A stretch of 64,000 bases of DNA, from positions 1 through 64,000 of the forward strand of contig JABSQZ010000001.1 in NCBI GenBank assembly GCA_013215505.1. Direction: 5' to 3'. Numbering within the stretch: the first letter of the stretch is position 1; every line of letters begins with the position of its first letter. The notes under the pieces are model-generated. The model was not told where the DNA came from. It did not search any database and saw nothing but the letters and a program-made list of their open reading frames with translations. This DNA comes from Oceanospirillaceae bacterium (lineage in GTDB: Bacteria > Pseudomonadota > Gammaproteobacteria > Pseudomonadales > Balneatricaceae). This document shows, piece by piece, positions 27,170-36,340 of the stretch. Position numbers and translations under genes: made by a program.

Positions 27170-28177
27170 TCACGCCTCCATTAACTCACGCCAGCGGTGA
27201 CAGGCGACGTCATGCCCATCTTCTGTCTCCAACTTCGGCTCTTGGCTACGACATATATCGATGGCAAAGCGACAGCGGGTCTGGAACTTACAACCCGGGG
27301 GCGGATTAGTCGGTGAGGGTATTTCCCCCTCCAATTTTTCAGCTTTACCGTAATCATCAGGATCCAGTGAGGGTATCGCTGAAAGTAGGGCTTTAGTGTA
27401 AGGGTGACGCGGTGCGCTAAACAGCTGTCTGGTCGGCGCCGTCTCCACTAACCTGCCTAGGTACATCACCGCCACGTAATCGCAGACATGGGCTACGACA
27501 CTTAAATCGTGGGAGATAAACAAAAAGGCCAGCCCCATTTCTTTCTGGATTTCTTTTAACAGGTTCAATACATCCGCCTGAATAGAAACATCCAGTGCCG
27601 CCACACTTTCGTCCGCAACGACGAACTTGGGATTGGATACCAGCGCTCTGGCGATCGAAATACGCTGTCGCTGCCCCCCGGAAAAAGCGTGTGGAAAACG
27701 TCGTAAGTGCTCCAAATTAAGCCGACATTTAGCCGCTATTTCCCGCACTCGCCGATCTGTTTCCTCGCGGCTTTTAGTAATGCCCATGACTTCCAGAGGT
27801 TCGGCAATAATATCCCGCACCGTCATTCTCGGGCTCAACGCCGCATAAGGGTCTTGAAAGATCAGTTGCGCACGGCGTCGGTACTCTTGCAAATCCTGCT
27901 TTTCAATATTTGTCAGGTCAAAGCTAACTTCACCATCGTCGTAAATTACATCACCTCTGGTGATAGGTGCCGCTTTTAACAGCGCCCTGCCCAAGGTCGT
28001 TTTCCCCGAGCCACTCTCCCCCACTAAGCCAAAGAAACTGCCGGGAGCAATGTTGATACTGACTCCCTCTACTGCTTTGACCACCGGAGGGGGACCAAAC
28101 AATTTTGTACTGCGCAGCGGATAGTGCACACTTAAATCTTTAGTGGATATCAGTGGCGTTTTTATTTTGTCATTCAT
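27170..28177 (-). CDS. oligopeptide/oligosaccharide ABC importer ATPase (OppF-like)
   Basis: This 335-residue ATPase has Walker A GESGSGKTT, signature FSGGQRQRISIARAL, the H-loop ISHD and the C-terminal oligopeptide-domain CKFQTRCRFAIDICR. Walker B reads VADESVAALDVS; the usual Pro after DE is Ser, but the catalytic Glu is kept. The ATG at 28177 overlaps the oppD stop (ATGA) and follows AAGGTGG, so a longer start at 28228 inside oppD is rejected. It is the last gene of the operon. With OppD it powers uptake through OppB/OppC. Family 5 importers handle peptides, nickel or oligosaccharides; the cargo is not determinable here. Confidence 0.93.
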   Translation of the reverse strand: MNDKIKTPLISTKDLSVHYPLRSTKLFGPPPVVKAVEGVSINIAPGSFFGLVGESGSGKTTLGRALLKAAPITRGDVIYDDGEVSFDLTNIEKQDLQEYRRRAQLIFQDPYAALSPRMTVRDIIAEPLEVMGITKSREETDRRVREIAAKCRLNLEHLRRFPHAFSGGQRQRISIARALVSNPKFVVADESVAALDVSIQADVLNLLKEIQKEMGLAFLFISHDLSVVAHVCDYVAVMYLGRLVETAPTRQLFSAPRHPYTKALLSAIPSLDPDDYGKAEKLEGEIPSPTNPPPGCKFQTRCRFAIDICRSQEPKLETEDGHDVACHRWRELMEA

Positions 28178-29202
28178 GATACTGCCACCTTTTGTTGCTG
28201 CACATTGCTCACATCGATCAAATGGCAAGCGACCGCATGGCCAGTTGCCACTGAACTAAAGTCCGGCACCATGGAGCGGCATTGCCCTCCCAAATGCACC
28301 GGACAGCGGGTGTGGAATACACAACCTGAAGGACGCTCTAGTGGTGATGGGATATCCCCTGCCACTGCTACTAGTGGTGCATCCAGATCGTCTAATTTGG
28401 GCAGTGCCGCAATCAGTCCCTGAGTATAAGGGTGACTGGGATTGCGAATCACATCCCGAACGGGTCCCTGCTCGATCAGTTTACCCAGATACATGACCGC
28501 TACTCTGTCTGCGGTCTGGGCGATCACCCCCAAATCGTGAGTAATGAAAAGGATCCCCATACCAAACTCTTTGACCAGATCTTTCATCAGTTCAATTACT
28601 TGCAACTGAATCGTGACATCCAGGGCGGTAGTCGGCTCATCGGCAATCAATAGTTTAGGTTTAGTGGAGAGCGCCATCGCGATCATCGCCCGCTGACGCA
28701 TGCCCCCTGAGAGTTCAAAAGCGTATTGCTTGAAGCGTTGATCGGGGTCCGATATCCCAACTCTGTCGAGCATTTCAATGGAGTATTTTTTAGCTTTGAC
28801 GACTGAGTAGTCAGTGTGAATCAGTAATTGCTCGACCATCTGATCGCCGATAGTAATGGCCGGGGCAAAGCTGGCCATAGGCTCCTGGAAGATCATCGAG
28901 ATAGATCCACCACGAGCAACTAGCATCTCTTTGGAGCTTTTCAGCTGCATGATGTCAACCGATCTGTCTTCAAGGTGCAGTTTGATCTTTGTCTCTGGGG
29001 AGTAGATAGCGTTGCCGGGGTTGAGCTTCATCAGCGATTTAGCAGTCACTGATTTTCCCGAACCACTCTCACCCACAAGACCCAGAACTTCCCCTGGAGC
29101 CACGGAAAAAGAGACATTATCAACCGCGGTAATACGTCCCTCATCGGTATCAAACTGCAAGGTGAGGTTTTCAACTTCTAATAATTTTTTATTTTGGTTC
29201 AT
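28174..29202 (-). CDS. oligopeptide/oligosaccharide ABC importer ATPase (OppD-like)
   Basis: This 342-residue ATPase has Walker A GESGSGKSV, signature LSGGMRQRAMIAMAL, Walker B LLIADEPTTALDVT and the H-loop ITHDLG. The C-terminal oligopeptide domain has SGCVFHTRCP. Its ATG overlaps the oppC stop by 4 nt, and its own stop overlaps oppF, so oppC-oppD-oppF are translationally coupled. The sequence shows the normal DppD/OppD layout with no missing catalytic residue. Confidence 0.94.
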   Translation of the reverse strand: MNQNKKLLEVENLTLQFDTDEGRITAVDNVSFSVAPGEVLGLVGESGSGKSVTAKSLMKLNPGNAIYSPETKIKLHLEDRSVDIMQLKSSKEMLVARGGSISMIFQEPMASFAPAITIGDQMVEQLLIHTDYSVVKAKKYSIEMLDRVGISDPDQRFKQYAFELSGGMRQRAMIAMALSTKPKLLIADEPTTALDVTIQLQVIELMKDLVKEFGMGILFITHDLGVIAQTADRVAVMYLGKLIEQGPVRDVIRNPSHPYTQGLIAALPKLDDLDAPLVAVAGDIPSPLERPSGCVFHTRCPVHLGGQCRSMVPDFSSVATGHAVACHLIDVSNVQQQKVAVS

Positions 29203-30407
29203 CTTTTAGTGTCCCCGTAAGGGTCGGCTGCATCGCGCAGACCATCGCCAACAAATACAAAAGCTAACACCAGCGCCATGAAAAACAACACCGGAATGAA
29301 ATACCACTGATAATTTAGTAGCACATCTGCACTGGTCACGTTTTGCAGCATTACTCCCAGGGAATTTACCGGGTCTTTCAGTCCCAGGCCAATAAAGCTT
29401 AAGGCCGTTTCTGAAAGCACCATATAGGGAAAGGAAATGACTAAGTCAACGATAATATAGCTGGTAAAACTTGGCAGTAAATGGCGGCGAATGATGTGCC
29501 CGGGCCGGGCGCCACACAATTCTGCAGCTAATACATACTCCTGATTTCGCTCGGTTAACAAATGGGTTCGAACCCGTCTGGCCAAAGTTGGCCAACCTAT
29601 CAGACCCAGTATTATCGAGATAAAGAAGAACCTCTCCTCAGCGCTCCAGGTATCGGGGATAAAGGCAGCCAGCGCCATAAACAGCGGAATTGCCGGTACC
29701 GTTCGTATCGCATCGGTAATCATCTGCAATACCGAATCTATCCAACCGCCGTAGAAACCCGACACTCCGCCGATGAACAGCGCCAGGAAAAAGGCAATGA
29801 AGACGCCGATAGTGCCCACCGCCAGCGAGGTATTGATGGCGTGTAAAGTGCGGCTAAAAATGTCTTTACCACTGGAGTCGGTACCAAAGATATGCACTTT
29901 TCCCTCTGTGGCACCAAACAAATGTCGGTCAAAAGTAAAACCTGGAATAACAAAGTCCAGCGCTTTGCCCGGAAAGTTCATCTCAAAGCGCAATACTGTG
30001 TACTCCCAGCCCTTGGGCAGGAAAGTAATATAGCGGCGCTTATCTTTATTGACGGTGGTTACCCAGCGAAAGTTAGTCGCCAGTGAACGACTGCGCTCCT
30101 GGGTGTGGAGAAAGGGAATCGCCGAGCAGCCATTGTCATCGCAGAATGAACCAAACTGTGGTGCACCGTTCATATACTCTTTGTCCCGACCGGCTATATT
30201 GGGGTCATAGGGGGAGATGAAAGGTGAAAATATTCCCGCCAGAATCAGCGTCATCAGTACGTAAGCACCAAACATCGCCGAGCGGTTTTTCTTAAATCTA
30301 GTCCAAATCAACTGCCCCTGGGAGGCGGTAAAATAATCTTCTTTAGTTTTTACATCCAGATCTGCAGCAGTGGTCTGAGATCCGACGTCTATACTTTCAA
30401 TAGCCAT
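29199..30407 (-). CDS. ABC importer permease (OppC/DppC-like) with periplasmic insert
   Basis: This 402-residue inner-membrane permease is about 100 residues longer than typical OppC. After TM1 (AMFGAYVLMTLILAGIFSPFIS), a periplasmic insert of about 120 residues follows. It contains a Cys pair (FCDDNGCSAIPF) and aromatic-rich segments (YITFLPKGWEY). The EAA-type loop (LAAELCGARPGHIIRRHLLP) near the C-terminal third is intact. Such inserts occur in YejE-like permeases. GGTAGAGAAT precedes the ATG. It is 5 nt from the oppB stop and overlaps oppD. Confidence 0.92.
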   Translation of the reverse strand: MAIESIDVGSQTTAADLDVKTKEDYFTASQGQLIWTRFKKNRSAMFGAYVLMTLILAGIFSPFISPYDPNIAGRDKEYMNGAPQFGSFCDDNGCSAIPFLHTQERSRSLATNFRWVTTVNKDKRRYITFLPKGWEYTVLRFEMNFPGKALDFVIPGFTFDRHLFGATEGKVHIFGTDSSGKDIFSRTLHAINTSLAVGTIGVFIAFFLALFIGGVSGFYGGWIDSVLQMITDAIRTVPAIPLFMALAAFIPDTWSAEERFFFISIILGLIGWPTLARRVRTHLLTERNQEYVLAAELCGARPGHIIRRHLLPSFTSYIIVDLVISFPYMVLSETALSFIGLGLKDPVNSLGVMLQNVTSADVLLNYQWYFIPVLFFMALVLAFVFVGDGLRDAADPYGDTKR

Positions 30408-30412
30408 ATTCT

Positions 30413-31417
30413 CTACCCTAAAATGCTGCGTCTGACCCTTGGATCAGTCAGCGCTAAAATGATGTCGGTGATGAAATTGAGCGCAACAATACTGGCGGTC
30501 AGCAGAAAGATGATCGCTCCGGCAAGTTGTTGATCGTTAGATCTGGCCAGTGCATCAATCAGCAGTGCTCCGGCATCTGTCAGAGTCAAAATCAGGGCGA
30601 CAATCGGCAATTCATTAAAGATCCGGTTCAAGTCAAAACCCAGTGAATTGATAATGGGCCCCAGTGCATGTCTGGCCGGATAGCGCCACAGTAGCCGCCT
30701 GCCTGTCACTCCCCGAGCTTCAGCGGCAGTTACATAGAGCTTACCCACCTCATCGGACATCAGTGCGCGCACAGTTTGCAAGGCAAATGCGGTCGCAGAC
30801 CAGCCGAGGATAAATACTGGTAACCAGGCTCGTGATAAGAAGTCCGCCACCCTCTCCATTGACCAGGGGGCATCTCTGAATTCAGCACTGAATAAGCCGG
30901 TCAGCGAATCACCAAACATAATGGTTGAAAATAACATGATCATCAGCGCCAACAGGAAGTTAGGCATAGCCAATCCCAGGTAGCTGACGAAACGAATACT
31001 GTTGTTCAAAGTTTTGCTTTTAGAAGTCACTGACAGTATGCCCGCAGGTACAGCAATTAAGTACGCGAGTAGCAGTGATGATAAACAAATACCCAGGGAG
31101 ATATAAAACTTTTCACCGAGTAAGTCGGCTATGTTTAATCTCAAGATGCAACTGTTACCGAACTCTCCGACAAAGGCATTGCCAATCCAGGAAACCCAGC
31201 GGGTTAGATAAGGTTGATCCAAGCCCAGACGGATACGTTCGGTCTCGATATCGGCGAGGGAAATACCGCTGCCCTGAGTGTTTTTAAACGCCAGATAGCG
31301 TTCTGCACAGTCACCTGGCACCAGTTCCATTAACGAGAAAACAATAAATGAGACCAGTATCAAAGTGAACATGGCCAGAAACGCGCGGGTAAATGCGAAG
31401 CGTGCAAATTGCAGCAT
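30413..31417 (-). CDS. ABC importer permease (OppB/DppB-like)
   Basis: This 334-residue permease has six hydrophobic helices, the N-terminal RAFLAMFTLILVSFIVFSLM signature and the coupling loop YVTAAEARGVTGRRLLWRYP. It pairs with the OppC-like permease 5 nt downstream. The SD-like GGAGG is 12 nt from the ATG, slightly far. A 164-nt gap to the solute-binding gene suggests partial uncoupling, as is common for binding proteins made in excess. Confidence 0.93.
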   Translation of the reverse strand: MLQFARFAFTRAFLAMFTLILVSFIVFSLMELVPGDCAERYLAFKNTQGSGISLADIETERIRLGLDQPYLTRWVSWIGNAFVGEFGNSCILRLNIADLLGEKFYISLGICLSSLLLAYLIAVPAGILSVTSKSKTLNNSIRFVSYLGLAMPNFLLALMIMLFSTIMFGDSLTGLFSAEFRDAPWSMERVADFLSRAWLPVFILGWSATAFALQTVRALMSDEVGKLYVTAAEARGVTGRRLLWRYPARHALGPIINSLGFDLNRIFNELPIVALILTLTDAGALLIDALARSNDQQLAGAIIFLLTASIVALNFITDIILALTDPRVRRSILG

Positions 31418-31581
31418 AGGCTTTAGTAGCCTCCACCTAATTATTTCTCACCCAGCTGTGCTGTTAATACTGAGAAATGTTGGGTTAGTAAGCAGAGCTG
31501 GGAATACCTCCCTGCTTAAGGGCAAATCTGCAGGTATTCAACAATACCCGCAGTTGCTAGTTTTATAGTTTTTAGTAGCTA

Positions 31582-33621
31582 TTACTCATCCAGGAACCAC
31601 TGTGTGGCCCGGTACGGGTAAGTTCTATAATACTCGTAAGAGTGGGTTTTAAACTCAGTGAAATTCTTCAATGCATTGCGGTGGTAGATAGGAGCCGGAG
31701 CTTGTACTACACCGATAAACAGTAAATTTTCTACCATATTTTTCACTAGCTTAGAACCTAACGCGTCAGAGGCTGCAGTACCTGCCGACTCAGATTGGAA
31801 AGCATTAACATCACTGATCAACTCTTTAACATACGCCGGTGGCTCAACACCACTGCTGCCGTTTGAATCAACCCATTCTGCCCACAACATCCCCACGCGG
31901 CCACCGAAATAGTTCTCAAAAGGTGGGACCCACAACTCATTGTTACCTAAGACTATCGCAATAGGCTGACTCTTACGCCAAACCACTACATCCAGTTGGT
32001 TAGATGATTGCGCCGAGCGATATTCATCTGGCGTTACTTCTTTGACCGTAGTTTTGACACCTACGGAAGACCAGTGCTGGGCCACCAGCTCGACCATTTG
32101 CCCGGGAGCGCCTTGGGTTGAGTACTGGATATTGATTACTAACTTTTCACCGTTAGGTAATTCACGGTACTTATCTCCGTCAAGATCTTTCATACCTATT
32201 TGATCTAACAGTGCATTGGCGGCTTTTACATCGTATTCAGTTTTGTACTTAGACCACTTGGCATCAACAAAACTTGGCGCCGGTGAGAAACCTATGTACT
32301 GAGAAGGTTTACCCATGCCAAAAAATGCCACTTCGTTTATTTCATCGCGGTTAATGGCCACTGACATCGCCTGGCGGAATCGTACATCACCAAATACTTT
32401 GCGTTTCTCGGCATCTTCAGAAGTCACGTTGAAGCCAAAGGAGGCCAAGGTAATTTCCGGACGAAGATCAATACTGTAATCGCCTTTCTCTCTTCCATCC
32501 AGCAACTGGGGAACTGAGGGCAATTGCAGTGACTGAGATTTGTAGTCAACTTCTGAGTTCACTAGTTTCAACAGACGAACTTCGTTCTCGTTGATGTATA
32601 TTTCATCTTGCTCGCTGATGTAGGGAAGTTGATTACCGGCGGTATCAACCATGTGAAAATATGGGTTGGCCACTAAATGGCGCCCCTCGGTTGAATCTGC
32701 AACGGTAATATGCGACTCCAGTGTCGGAACCACGTCAGCTGGTAACTTTGCGACTTTTTTCGGGCTGTTTAGCAGCGGTGAAGGGGTATCTGTCCAGTCA
32801 GAGTTACCAAAATAAGCGGAGAGAACCGCCAGGCCATTTTCAAAACCTGCCGCTTGAGCCATCTTATCGGCATCTGCGTTTAGGTCTAGATCCCATTTGC
32901 CAAGGAAGTGCTTAGGCTGAAACCCCTGGGCAAAACTTGTTGCAAAGTGCGCCAGAAGTCCGGGTTTTGGTGATGGCAAATTGAAGATTACGGTCTGCGC
33001 ATCAGGAGTATCTACTGTCATTGGCTTACCAGAAACCAGTACATAATCTTTTGGTTTAGCAATGACTTTGCTGTTCAAAGCCAGATTATCATACCAATAT
33101 TTAACATCGGCAGATGTAAAAGGCGCACCATCAGACCATTTGTGGCCCTTGCGCAAATTGAAGGTCAACTGGGTAAAGTCATCATTCCAAGTCCAGCTTT
33201 TAGCGATGTTTGGCACTATCGTCTGCAAGTCATCGGAATAGCGAACTAAGTTAACATGGCGAACCGACAGAAAGTCAGAGGTACCGGCTTCTGTTGCATT
33301 GGACAGTACATCTAAAGTGCCACCGTATTTACCTATTGCACTGTAGGGCGCTACTATTAGAGGTTCTTGGGGAATACGCTGTGCCAGAGATGGCAGTGCC
33401 GGGTTTCCGCGAATACGACCGTTTAATGCTTCGGCCGCTGGGTTACCGGAGAACGTCAAAGTACAGTTTGCAGCACTTTGAAATTCGGCTAATTCATATT
33501 GTTGCGGGTAGGCGCCAGCTGGTACGCCCATTGCGTTGTCTACAGTTACCTGTGGACATGCAGCGAACACAGAAGTGCTCAACGCCGCTAAAGCAATACT
33601 GGGAATAATTATTTTTTTCAT
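31582..33621 (-). CDS. family 5 extracellular solute-binding protein (OppA-like), long form
   Basis: This 679-residue periplasmic binding protein has the signal peptide MKKIIIPSIALAALSTSVFA followed by ACPQ. The SBP_bac_5 core contains LRKGHKWSDGAPFTSADVKY and VRFRQAMSVAINRDEINEVA. It is longer than the usual 530-550 residues, like binding proteins of YejA or oligosaccharide type. AGAGGAAAAACA precedes the ATG. It is first in the oppABCDF-like operon. The mature N-terminus has four cysteines in total, including a Cys in AANCTLTFSGNP that may form a disulfide. Confidence 0.93.
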   Translation of the reverse strand: MKKIIIPSIALAALSTSVFAACPQVTVDNAMGVPAGAYPQQYELAEFQSAANCTLTFSGNPAAEALNGRIRGNPALPSLAQRIPQEPLIVAPYSAIGKYGGTLDVLSNATEAGTSDFLSVRHVNLVRYSDDLQTIVPNIAKSWTWNDDFTQLTFNLRKGHKWSDGAPFTSADVKYWYDNLALNSKVIAKPKDYVLVSGKPMTVDTPDAQTVIFNLPSPKPGLLAHFATSFAQGFQPKHFLGKWDLDLNADADKMAQAAGFENGLAVLSAYFGNSDWTDTPSPLLNSPKKVAKLPADVVPTLESHITVADSTEGRHLVANPYFHMVDTAGNQLPYISEQDEIYINENEVRLLKLVNSEVDYKSQSLQLPSVPQLLDGREKGDYSIDLRPEITLASFGFNVTSEDAEKRKVFGDVRFRQAMSVAINRDEINEVAFFGMGKPSQYIGFSPAPSFVDAKWSKYKTEYDVKAANALLDQIGMKDLDGDKYRELPNGEKLVINIQYSTQGAPGQMVELVAQHWSSVGVKTTVKEVTPDEYRSAQSSNQLDVVVWRKSQPIAIVLGNNELWVPPFENYFGGRVGMLWAEWVDSNGSSGVEPPAYVKELISDVNAFQSESAGTAASDALGSKLVKNMVENLLFIGVVQAPAPIYHRNALKNFTEFKTHSYEYYRTYPYRATQWFLDE

Positions 33622-34193
33622 TGTTTTTCCTCTCGGTTACCTTTTCATTAAAATATCAAACACATCCAAATTTAGTGTCGCAACTAAATATGCAGTGGTT
33701 TGTTCTTTTTACCTGTCGTCTATCAGAGCGAGATTTTTAGACCTCTAAGCTCTTTCAGTTTCTAGCTAAAATCTTTAATTTCTGGTGGCGTCAATCTTAC
33801 TGACTGTAATCTAGCTATCTGTCTGGCTCAGTTTAACTGAACGTTATTATCTTTTTTCAGACACAAATCGTAGATGCAAGCCGTTAAAATCAATCCCGTA
33901 ATTCCGATGTTCCTTGAAGCTCTTTGCAGCAAAAGTTTAACATTGTCAATTGCAAAGTCTACCAATACAGCTGCTGACTATTGTTCCAAGACCAGAGCAG
34001 CTGTTAATTCATTTCTTTATATATGTTTAAACTATCTACCCATCAGCACCCATGTATTTATAGTTTGGGCACTGTATAAGTTTTTATCCATCTCCTAGAT
34101 TGCCATTTTCCCGGACTTTCTGTCCCGACCAGATTGGCATTGGCTTAGGGTCCAGTTGATAAGATGGTGGAATTCAAGACATTAGAAGCATGC
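33622..34193. other. intergenic region between oppA and the RpiR gene
   Basis: These 572 bases have no convincing gene. Short open frames exist but lack ribosome-binding sites and family features. The oppA promoter must lie at the left end. Confidence 0.5.
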
Positions 34194-35063
34194 TTATTTT
34201 TGAAACCTCTGGGTGGCATTTAAAATATCTTCCAGCTCTGTCATTCTCTGGCTGGTTTCATCCCACAATTCGTTCTCAACTGCGGCAATTAGCGCTTCGA
34301 CAAAAAACAGCGTTACTACTGCTGAGTCCCATCCTGAAGGCACTTCTATGCGCACATTGATTGAATAACTGGCCAGTGATGATATAGGAGACATCCACTG
34401 ATCAGTTAATAAAACAATCTGCACACCACGACTGGCAGCCAACTCGGCAAATTTATACAGATCGGTCTCATAGCGACGCACATCAAAAATAACTAACAAG
34501 TCGCCATTTTTCATATTCAATAACTGGTGTGGCCACAAGCTGCTGGAAGATGGCAGCATATGCACGTCCGTTCGAACAACTTGCAAGTGGGTAAATAAGT
34601 AATCGGCGATACTGTGGGTGATACGTCCGCCAGCGATGAACAAACTGTTATCTTTGGCGGCCATTAAATGTGCTATTTGATCAAAAACCTTGGGATCTAT
34701 CTGGCTCAGGGACTGAGTCAGATTGTTCATAGTGGCGGTGGCGAAGCGGTTGATTACGTGTTCTTCCGGGGCTTCTGAGCTCCAGCGTTCATGTTTGACG
34801 ATGGGATTTGACAACGTTTCTTTTAGCTCTTCTCGCAGTATATTCTGAAACTTTGGAAAACCACTGTAGCCAATTTTTTTAATCATCCGCAATACCGTCG
34901 GCGTTGAAACATCACCATTTTTAGCGAATTCGGTGATACTCACTAAACCGGCAACAGGGTAATTTGCAATTAAAGCATCGGCTAATTTACGTTCCGAACG
35001 GGTGAATTCTCTATAGTTTGCTCTGATTAATTCAACTATGGTGCCACGGGAATCTGCAGTCAT
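34194..35063 (-). CDS. MurR/RpiR-family transcriptional regulator
   Basis: This 289-residue regulator has an N-terminal HTH_6 domain (residues about 5-80: TRSERKLADALIANYPVAGL, then GDVSTPTVLRMIKKIGYSGF). A SIS sugar-phosphate-binding domain follows from about residue 120, with NSLFIAGGRITHSIADYLF and LLVIFDVRRYETD. RpiR proteins sense phosphosugars or amino-acid derivatives. It lies between the Opp-type operon and the divergent amidohydrolase/TRAP genes, so it could control either. No clear operator was found by eye. Confidence 0.9.
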   Translation of the reverse strand: MTADSRGTIVELIRANYREFTRSERKLADALIANYPVAGLVSITEFAKNGDVSTPTVLRMIKKIGYSGFPKFQNILREELKETLSNPIVKHERWSSEAPEEHVINRFATATMNNLTQSLSQIDPKVFDQIAHLMAAKDNSLFIAGGRITHSIADYLFTHLQVVRTDVHMLPSSSSLWPHQLLNMKNGDLLVIFDVRRYETDLYKFAELAASRGVQIVLLTDQWMSPISSLASYSINVRIEVPSGWDSAVVTLFFVEALIAAVENELWDETSQRMTELEDILNATQRFQK

Positions 35064-35489
35064 TGATTAGTTCCGATAGATTATAAATTATTATTTTATC
35101 TTTCAATCAATCTAGTTAACAGAGCATCCGCCATTATAGATTGCACTTCTGCACAGCTTCAATCCAACTACTGGTTATTTTTCACTCTAAACTACTACAA
35201 ACAGCATTCCATTGTAAAGATATTGACCTATTAAAATCTTTGTGTAAAAATTCCGACAGTTTTATAAATACGATAACAAAACACAACATCTTCTTTCAAA
35301 GCGCAATTATCTAATCTACAGGTATGCCTGTTTCTGACTACCTGTTCGATTTCTATCTTGCGCATGCAAATACAATGTTGCAATTGGCTATTGTCCACTG
35401 CTGCTAAACCCATTCGGGAAGCTACAGTGTTGAGGTCGAATGCTGACCGCTAATATATTTTTCGCATATCTGCTTAAAAAGGAGCTGCA
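35064..35489. other. divergent promoter region (RpiR / amidohydrolase)
   Basis: No gene is seen in 426 bases. It must contain divergent promoters for the RpiR-type gene and the amidohydrolase. No clear palindrome stands out. Confidence 0.45.
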
Positions 35490-36230
35490 GTGCCAGATAT
35501 AAAAGATAGCAAGGTCGCTAAGATCATTAATCGACATGGGGATTCGCCTTTTTTTATTATCTGTGAACACGCCAGCAATCACATCCCCGATCGCTATAAA
35601 AACCTGGGATTAACTGGCGAACAGATCGACCGACACATAGGTTGGGATATTGGTGCTGAGCAACTGGCCAGAAATTTAGCGCAAATATTAAACGCACCTT
35701 TAGTGCTGCAGACTCAGTCCAGGCTATTGTACGATTGCAATAGGCCTCCGAGTGCCGAAAGCGCCATAGTGCAAGTAAGTGACGACACCGATATTCCGGG
35801 AAACCAGAATCTGAGTACCAGCGATAAGCGCGCCCGGGCCGATGATATTTATGTCCCCTTTCATCACAGCATAACTGAGTTATTAGACCTACGCGCGACT
35901 AAGGCTCGTAACATTATTGTCACTATTCACAGCTTTAATCCTATTTTACATGGAGTGCAGCGACAGCTAGATATCGGTTTCATCCATGCTGCAGACCCCA
36001 GCTGGGCCGAAAAATTAGTCACCGCTGGACAGCAATACACTGAGCTGAGCATCAAGCAAAATCAACCCTACAGCGCCTCTGATGGCGTCACTCACACTTT
36101 AGAACTACACGGCAGCGCCCGACATTTAGAAAATGTCATGATCGAGGTAAAAAACAGCTTGATCAGCGATGCAAAGGGTCAAAGTAAATTTGCAAAAATC
36201 CTGGCAAATTTATTGAGAGCGAATCTTTGA
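35490..36230 (+). CDS. N-formylglutamate amidohydrolase family protein
   Basis: This 246-residue protein belongs to the N-formylglutamate amidohydrolase (HutG/YP-type) family. Its motifs include IICEHASNHIPDRYKNLGL, HIGWDIGAEQLARNLA and the substrate loop RLLYDCNRPP; metal-linked residues continue in HSFNPILHG. The length and motifs match the stand-alone FGase subgroup rather than HutG of a hut operon, and no hut genes are nearby. The start is GTG, 5 nt after AAGGAG. It precedes dctP by 110 nt on the same strand, so it may process a compound brought in by the TRAP transporter. Confidence 0.88.
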   Translation: MPDIKDSKVAKIINRHGDSPFFIICEHASNHIPDRYKNLGLTGEQIDRHIGWDIGAEQLARNLAQILNAPLVLQTQSRLLYDCNRPPSAESAIVQVSDDTDIPGNQNLSTSDKRARADDIYVPFHHSITELLDLRATKARNIIVTIHSFNPILHGVQRQLDIGFIHAADPSWAEKLVTAGQQYTELSIKQNQPYSASDGVTHTLELHGSARHLENVMIEVKNSLISDAKGQSKFAKILANLLRANL

Positions 36231-36340
36231 TAGTTAGTCACTAGATGTGATCGTCAGGTTGCACTTTTCGCAAATCATCAGGGATTTCATAGGTTATAAG
36301 TTACTTCCAAAAAATAAAGTAAAAAACTAAGGAGTTAACA

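Noticed and set aside
28178-28228. upstream start of the OppF-like gene
   Set aside because: It would overlap OppD by over 50 nt; the ATG at 28177 has a ribosome-binding site and the typical ATGA overlap.
33874-34098. 74-codon frame on the plus strand
   Set aside because: No ribosome-binding site, no domain and irregular composition in an intergenic region.
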